Assembly (NCBI RefSeq): GCF_001428545.1
Contig: NZ_LMHZ01000045.1
Coordinates: forward strand, 62,001 to 126,000
Length of the DNA: 64,000 nt
Reading direction: 5' to 3'
Source: Noviherbaspirillum sp. Root189
GTDB taxonomy: Bacteria > Pseudomonadota > Gammaproteobacteria > Burkholderiales > Burkholderiaceae_D
Shown here: one piece after another, positions 59,495 through 64,000 of the stretch
Position numbering within the stretch: the stretch's first letter is position 1
Layout of the letters: each line of letters opens with the position of its first letter
The notes under the pieces: model-generated
What the model saw: the letters and a program-made list of their open reading frames with translations, nothing else
Told to the model about the DNA's origin: nothing
Database searches by the model: none
Program-made: the position numbers and the translations under genes

Positions 59495-60457
59495 TCAACG
59501 TGCCTTGCGCGTGCGATTGCGCCGCGCCGCATCTCGATGAAACGCTTCAAGCTGTTGGCGCACCACGGCCTGACCGTTTTCAATGACAAAATCCTGAAAC
59601 GCTGCTGCCACCGTCGGAATCGGCTTATCGGTCAGGTGCATCACATACCAGTCAGCCTCGACGGGGCTCTCGCTCATGGGCAGCATGCATGCGAGACCAG
59701 CCTCGAACTCCAGCGTGCAGGCATGCACCGACAGAAAAGCCACGCCGAGTCCTGCGACCACCATACGCTTGATCGCTTCATTGCTCGACATCTCGGAACC
59801 GATCCGTAGCGGATAGGATGCCTCCTTGAACAAGCGCTCCACCGCCGTGCGTGTGCCCGACCCGCGTTCGCGCACCAGCAGGTTCGCTTCCATGATATGC
59901 GCCAGAGAGACGCGCTTGAGCTTCATTAATGGATGGTCAGGACTGGCGATGAAGGCCATCGGGTGCTTTGCAAACACCGCTGCATTCGTTCGAAGTTCGC
60001 GCGGTGGCGTACCCATGATGGCAAGATCGATTTCATGCCGGCTCAGCAGGTTGATGATTTCGGGGCGGCTGCCGACCTGAAGCTTGATACGCACATCGGG
60101 GCGCTCGGTGGTGAACTGCACCAGCATCGGCGGCAACAGATATTCCGCCGTGGTCACCGCACCAATGCGCAAGGTTCCGCTGATCACGCCTTTCAATGCA
60201 GCGACTTCATCAGTCGCCTCTTCCCACAGCCGAAGTATCCGGTCAGCAAAATCAACCATCACTTCGCCGGCAGCTGTCAGCTGAATACCGCGGCCCGATT
60301 TTCGGGTCAGCGGCGTTCCGGCCGCTTCTTCCAGCATGCGCAACTGCAGCGATACAGCAGGCTGCGTCACATGCAATGCATCAGCCGCGCGGGATACGCT
60401 TTCATGCCGTGAAACGAGCAGTAGCGCCTCAAGCTGTTTAAAACTCGCATGATTCAT
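59495..60457 (-). CDS. LysR-type transcriptional regulator
   Basis: A 320-residue regulator. N-terminal winged helix-turn-helix: FKQLEALLLVSRHESVSRAA, DALHVTQPAVSLQLRMLEEA. The effector domain (GTLRIGAVTTAEYLLPPMLV, ERPDVRIKLQVGSRPEIINL, ERGSGTRTAVERLF) resembles CbbR/CysB-like members. It lies divergent from the NDH-2-like gene with a 211-bp spacer and has a 9-bp-arm inverted repeat 13 bp upstream of its start, so it likely controls itself and perhaps that gene. Effector not known. Confidence 0.9.
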   Translation of the reverse strand: MNHASFKQLEALLLVSRHESVSRAADALHVTQPAVSLQLRMLEEAAGTPLTRKSGRGIQLTAAGEVMVDFADRILRLWEEATDEVAALKGVISGTLRIGAVTTAEYLLPPMLVQFTTERPDVRIKLQVGSRPEIINLLSRHEIDLAIMGTPPRELRTNAAVFAKHPMAFIASPDHPLMKLKRVSLAHIMEANLLVRERGSGTRTAVERLFKEASYPLRIGSEMSSNEAIKRMVVAGLGVAFLSVHACTLEFEAGLACMLPMSESPVEADWYVMHLTDKPIPTVAAAFQDFVIENGQAVVRQQLEAFHRDAARRNRTRKAR

Positions 60458-60469
60458 AAGCTATGCCTT

Positions 60470-60492
60470 ATTAATTTTGTAGAAAAATTAAT
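60470..60492. promoter_or_regulatory. Inverted repeat at the LysR gene start region
   Basis: ATTAATTTT-GTAGA-AAAATTAAT, perfect 9-bp arms, 13 bp before the LysR ATG. It contains the T-N11-A pattern usual for LysR binding. Confidence 0.6.
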
Positions 60493-60668
60493 TTTTCTTT
60501 TCAATTACTTGCGCATATATTAACAGCCAACAGATGCACATAACGGACTCCCGGTCCTGCGTCCGACCATGCCGATTCATCCTAATGCCTGATACCTGAC
60601 GCCTGATCGGCAAAGCGACGTGCGCAAGCTGTCTCATCATGAATTGTTAATCTGTCTGGAGGTACGAG

Positions 60669-61973
60669 ATGCATACCATAGTCATTGCAGGAGGAGGAGC
60701 CGGCGGGCTTGAGCTCGCAACGCGGTTGGGCGACAGTCTCGGCAGGAACGGACGCGCTCGCATCATCCTCATCGACCGCTCTCCCACCCATTTCTGGAAG
60801 CCGCTGCTGCATACGGTTGCGTCGGGCAAGCGCGATCCACTAATGCACGAAGTCGCCTATTCGGCACAAGCGGCAGAGCATGGTTTCCAGTTCGTCTGCG
60901 GCGAAGTGCTGAGCGTGGACCGCACCCGTCGCACCGTCAGCATTGGTCCTTTTCGCAGCGACGATGGGCAGGAAATCCTGCCGGCGCGCAGTCTGCGCTA
61001 CGACAAATTGGTGCTTGCTTTCGGCGCCGTCACTAACTTTTTCAACATCTCCGGCGCAGCCGAACACGCAATGACGCTCGACAGCGTCTGGCAGGCCGAG
61101 CTCTTCCGCAAGCGTTTCCTTGCCAACTGCATGCACGCGAGCAGTCGTCGCCTGGCAGGCGCGAGCGAAGGCACGATTGTAAATATCGTCATCGTCGGAG
61201 GTGGCGCCACCGGTGTGGAACTGGCAGCGGAACTAAGTCATACGGTACGCACGCTGGCGAAGTACAACGTGCATACGCTCGATCCCGATCACGACGTACG
61301 GGTCAGCATTGTCGAGCGCGGCGAACTCTTGTTGCCGCATCTGAATCCACGCTTGTCCAGGCGTGCTGCACGTTATCTGCGTTCGCTCGGGGTAGAAGTA
61401 TGCACATCGACCACCGTGGCGCGCGTCGATGCGGATGCGGTGCTGGATACCAATGGAACAAGGCATGCGGCAGACATCACCCTGTGGGCAGCGGGTGTAG
61501 AGGGTCCTGCGGTCTGCACGACACTGGGACTGCCGATGAACCGTATCAGGCAGATCATCGTCAACGCCGCTTTGCAAACGCCGGACGACGACAGTGTGTA
61601 TGCAATCGGGGATTGTTCGAATTACATCTGCCCGGTGAAAGGTGCAGCCGTTCCACCGCGCGCGCAGGTCGCCCATCAGCAGGCGATGTATCTCGCCGAA
61701 GTGCTGGCGAAACAACCCGGCACCAGGAGTCCTGACTTCCAGTATCGCGACTATGGCTCACTGGTTTCCCTTGGCCCTTTCGCTGCTGTGGGCAGCCTGC
61801 TGGGAGCTGCTCCGGGACGCGAGATGCTCGTCGGCGGCGTGACCGCACGGGTGTTGTATGCGCTGATGTACCAGAAGCATGTGATGGCCCTGCACGGCTT
61901 TATTCGCATGGCTGCACAGACGGTGGTGCACTGGCTGCGCAGCAAGGTATCGCCGTCGGTAAAGCTGCATTAG
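60669..61973 (+). CDS. Type II NADH dehydrogenase-like FAD oxidoreductase
   Basis: A 434-residue flavoprotein. FAD-binding HTIVIAGGGAGGLELATRLG at the start and NAD-binding VNIVIVGGGATGVELAAELS near residue 175; the second FAD motif is DDDSVYAIGDCSNYICPVKG near 315. C-terminal VLYALMYQKHVMALHGFIRM and a basic tail may form the membrane-binding helix of NDH-2. It would pass electrons from NADH to quinone without pumping. GGAGGT lies six bases before ATG. Divergent from the LysR gene. Confidence 0.9.
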   Translation: MHTIVIAGGGAGGLELATRLGDSLGRNGRARIILIDRSPTHFWKPLLHTVASGKRDPLMHEVAYSAQAAEHGFQFVCGEVLSVDRTRRTVSIGPFRSDDGQEILPARSLRYDKLVLAFGAVTNFFNISGAAEHAMTLDSVWQAELFRKRFLANCMHASSRRLAGASEGTIVNIVIVGGGATGVELAAELSHTVRTLAKYNVHTLDPDHDVRVSIVERGELLLPHLNPRLSRRAARYLRSLGVEVCTSTTVARVDADAVLDTNGTRHAADITLWAAGVEGPAVCTTLGLPMNRIRQIIVNAALQTPDDDSVYAIGDCSNYICPVKGAAVPPRAQVAHQQAMYLAEVLAKQPGTRSPDFQYRDYGSLVSLGPFAAVGSLLGAAPGREMLVGGVTARVLYALMYQKHVMALHGFIRMAAQTVVHWLRSKVSPSVKLH

Positions 61974-62015
61974 AGATCGGATGACGAGGAGATCATCGTC
62001 CCGAATCGCAGATCC

Positions 62016-62585
62016 TTAATCCTTTTCGCGCGCCAGCGAGAGGAACTCGGTACGCAGGCCGAGATTGGTCCGCATTTCACCGAGCAATGCGGAGGTGACG
62101 GTTTCTTCGCCCGGCGTCTGGATGCCGCGACTCTCCATGCACATGTGACGGCAACGCACCACAACACCGACTGACAGTGGCTGCACATGTTCCATCAATG
62201 CGTCGGCGACCTGGATGGTCAGGCGCTCCTGCACCTGCAGGCGCTTCGAGAAGCACTCGACAAGACGGGTCAGCTTGGACAGGCCGACAATCTTGCCATT
62301 AGGGGTATAACCCACCGTGGCCGTTCCGAAAAACGGCGCCAGGTGATGCTCGCAATGGCTATAGACAGGAATACCGCGTACCACGATCAGCTCGTTGTAT
62401 TTCTCGGCGCCATCTTCAAATACCTTCAGGATGTCCGCCGGGTCCTGCTTGTAACCGGATGTCCAATGCTGCCATGCCTTGTCGACGCGCTTGGGCGTTT
62501 CCAGCAAGCCTTGGCGCGTCGGGTCTTCGCCGATGTGGCGCAACAGGCGGCGCCAGTCTTTTTCGGAAAAGTCGTTTTCATCCAT
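62016..62585 (-). CDS. folE: GTP cyclohydrolase I
   Basis: A 189-residue enzyme from ATG 62585 (MDENDFSEKDWRRLLRHIGE); the ATG further upstream gives an unlikely basic tail. Zinc ligands: Cys and His in VYSHCEHHLAPFFG near 75-80 and Cys in VVRCRHMCMESRGIQ near 145. VGLSKLTRLVECFSKRLQVQ, then ERLTIQVADAL is canonical. It makes dihydroneopterin triphosphate for folate. The N-terminus is short, as in many betaproteobacteria. Converges with the NDH-2-like gene. Confidence 0.95.
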   Translation of the reverse strand: MDENDFSEKDWRRLLRHIGEDPTRQGLLETPKRVDKAWQHWTSGYKQDPADILKVFEDGAEKYNELIVVRGIPVYSHCEHHLAPFFGTATVGYTPNGKIVGLSKLTRLVECFSKRLQVQERLTIQVADALMEHVQPLSVGVVVRCRHMCMESRGIQTPGEETVTSALLGEMRTNLGLRTEFLSLAREKD

Positions 62586-62679
62586 TTTCGGACTCCTTGA
62601 TCGTGAAGGACGCATTGTATCTAACGTGCGCAGCCGCTGCTTGCCACGAGTCACCAAAAAAGATGTCTTTTTTTACTTT

Positions 62680-63561
62680 TCAGGTACCGGCACGACGACG
62701 GAAGTCCTTTGGCGACTGGCCTGTGCCTCGCTTGAAGAAACGCGTGAAATAGGCGGGGTCGGAAAAACCAAGCGCATAGGAGACTTCGCTGATGGTCATC
62801 GACGTGTACACAAGGTTGCGCCTGGCTTCAAGCAAGACCCGCTCGTGAATCATTTCCAGTGCTGACTTTTGGATGGTCCGGCGACAGAGCAGGTTCAGGT
62901 GCGCAGCGGTGATACCAAGCTGTTTTGCGTAATAGGCAACTGGGAAATGCCTGGTGTAGTTTTCTTCGAGCAATTCCGAAAAGCGGACAAGGTGACGGCC
63001 GCCGCGTACCGCCTCTTTCGGGCGCGGCGGCAGCGCCTGCATTGCGTGACGGGTCAACCAGACAAGGATAGCACCCAGCAGTGCTTCAATCAGGATGTCG
63101 CGATGTGGCGCGACGCCGCGGTATTCGGCATCGAGGGCAGAAAATGCCACGCGTATATAGCCACTCTCTTCGTCGTCACCCAGTGTGTGCATGCTGGGCG
63201 CGGTCAGTGCCGCCAGTCCGTCGGTCATCTGGCGCGTCAGCTTGCTGATCAATGGATAGGCCAGCGTCACCACGTGGCCGATGGTGTTTCGGGAAAACTC
63301 GAAACCATGGATGCAGACCTGCGGCACCATCAGTATTTGTCCGGCGCGCATGGATCGGTGCATGTCGTCAAGCTGGATGCGCGCACTGCCCTGGTCAAGG
63401 TACAGGATCTGGAACAGGCCATTGTGCTGATGCGGCTTGATATGCCAATTGTGCAAACGGCTGCGTGCCGCTATCGACTCGCAATGCACCATTTCCGGCG
63501 TTGGCCATGGGGCATGTTCACCGTACAGTTTGTAGACAGGAATTGCACCTACGTTGGCCAT
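62680..63561 (-). CDS. pobR: AraC-family regulator, PobR-like
   Basis: A 293-residue regulator. The N-terminal cupin part (NWHIKPHQHNGLFQILYLDQ, QILMVPQVCIHGFEFS) binds an effector; the C-terminal two helix-turn-helix domain has VAYYAKQLGITAAHLNLLCR, RRNLVYTSMTISEVSYALGF and SDPAYFTRFFKRGTGQSPKD. It is divergent from pobA, 218 bp away, as typical PobR activators that respond to 4-hydroxybenzoate. The name depends mainly on this context. Confidence 0.88.
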   Translation of the reverse strand: MANVGAIPVYKLYGEHAPWPTPEMVHCESIAARSRLHNWHIKPHQHNGLFQILYLDQGSARIQLDDMHRSMRAGQILMVPQVCIHGFEFSRNTIGHVVTLAYPLISKLTRQMTDGLAALTAPSMHTLGDDEESGYIRVAFSALDAEYRGVAPHRDILIEALLGAILVWLTRHAMQALPPRPKEAVRGGRHLVRFSELLEENYTRHFPVAYYAKQLGITAAHLNLLCRRTIQKSALEMIHERVLLEARRNLVYTSMTISEVSYALGFSDPAYFTRFFKRGTGQSPKDFRRRAGT

Positions 63562-63707
63562 GGAGGGTTGAATCGTGAGATTGTTGGATTATTGATTAGG
63601 GATGAACGAATATGAATCTTAGCAAAACCGCTCCATAAAATATGCGAAAAGTCCAATTTTTTCCTTGGAAAGTTCATTCCCCGCGCAAGCGCTGTGGACC
63701 AAGATAG

Positions 63708-64000
<293 letters not shown>

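Overview
The window looks like the chromosome of a betaproteobacterium of the order Burkholderiales, most probably Oxalobacteraceae (Herbaspirillum-like). This is inferred from moderately high GC and from familiar gene neighbourhoods: kdsB-Trm112-lpxK-exbD-exbB beside xseA and sodB; radC opposite fkpB-ispH with rpmB-rpmG downstream; and a livHMGF operon. No taxonomic marker was available, so the genus is a guess.

About 1-20.2 kb is the right-hand part of a temperate prophage whose left part lies outside the window. Its control region is lambda-like: a repressor (+) and a Cro-like protein (-) diverge from three ATAAG-N4-CTTAT operators, and two more such operators overlap a second strong promoter that drives a long rightward operon of small, overlapping genes (6.6-16.2 kb). 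That operon includes a DUF2303 protein, a possible Acb2/Tad1-like nucleotide sponge, a C5 cytosine methyltransferase, a Lar-like/DUF551 fusion and an ASCH-like protein. Leftward from Cro come a YmfL-like regulator, a primase-helicase, a cluster of 9-bp iterons (candidate origin) and packaging or morphogenesis genes. The right end carries a PIN/DUF433 (VapBC45-like) toxin-antitoxin pair, a DUF2971 gene and a tyrosine integrase.

The integrase faces a tRNA-Arg(CCT) gene at 20250-20324. The last 18 bp of that tRNA region are repeated exactly at 26305-26322, bounding a second, 6-kb integrative element with its own tyrosine integrase, a RepA-like hexameric ATPase, a GIY-YIG protein, a serine recombinase and an unrecognised zinc-ribbon cargo gene. 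Heptamers GTATCAC/GTGATAC flank both sides of the tRNA and recur near the far att site.

From 26.4 kb onward the sequence is ordinary chromosome: MgtC and DUF3135 proteins; three genes of aromatic ring-fission product metabolism (two FAH-family hydrolases and a zeta-class GST isomerase); the liv branched-chain amino-acid transporter with a leader ORF and hairpin terminator upstream; ispH-fkpB; radC; rpmB-rpmG; a fatty-acid desaturase; an MscS channel-PLD-RNA methyltransferase run followed upstream by purN; a barnase-barstar pair; patatin; gamma-glutamyltransferase; an SDR; a K+-independent proton-pumping pyrophosphatase; adk; the kdsB-lpxK-exbDB envelope cluster; xseA; sodB; an HpaI aldolase; a LysR regulator; an NDH-2-like oxidoreductase; folE; and pobR diverging from the start of pobA at the right edge. 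No rRNA gene, complete insertion sequence or CRISPR array was seen.
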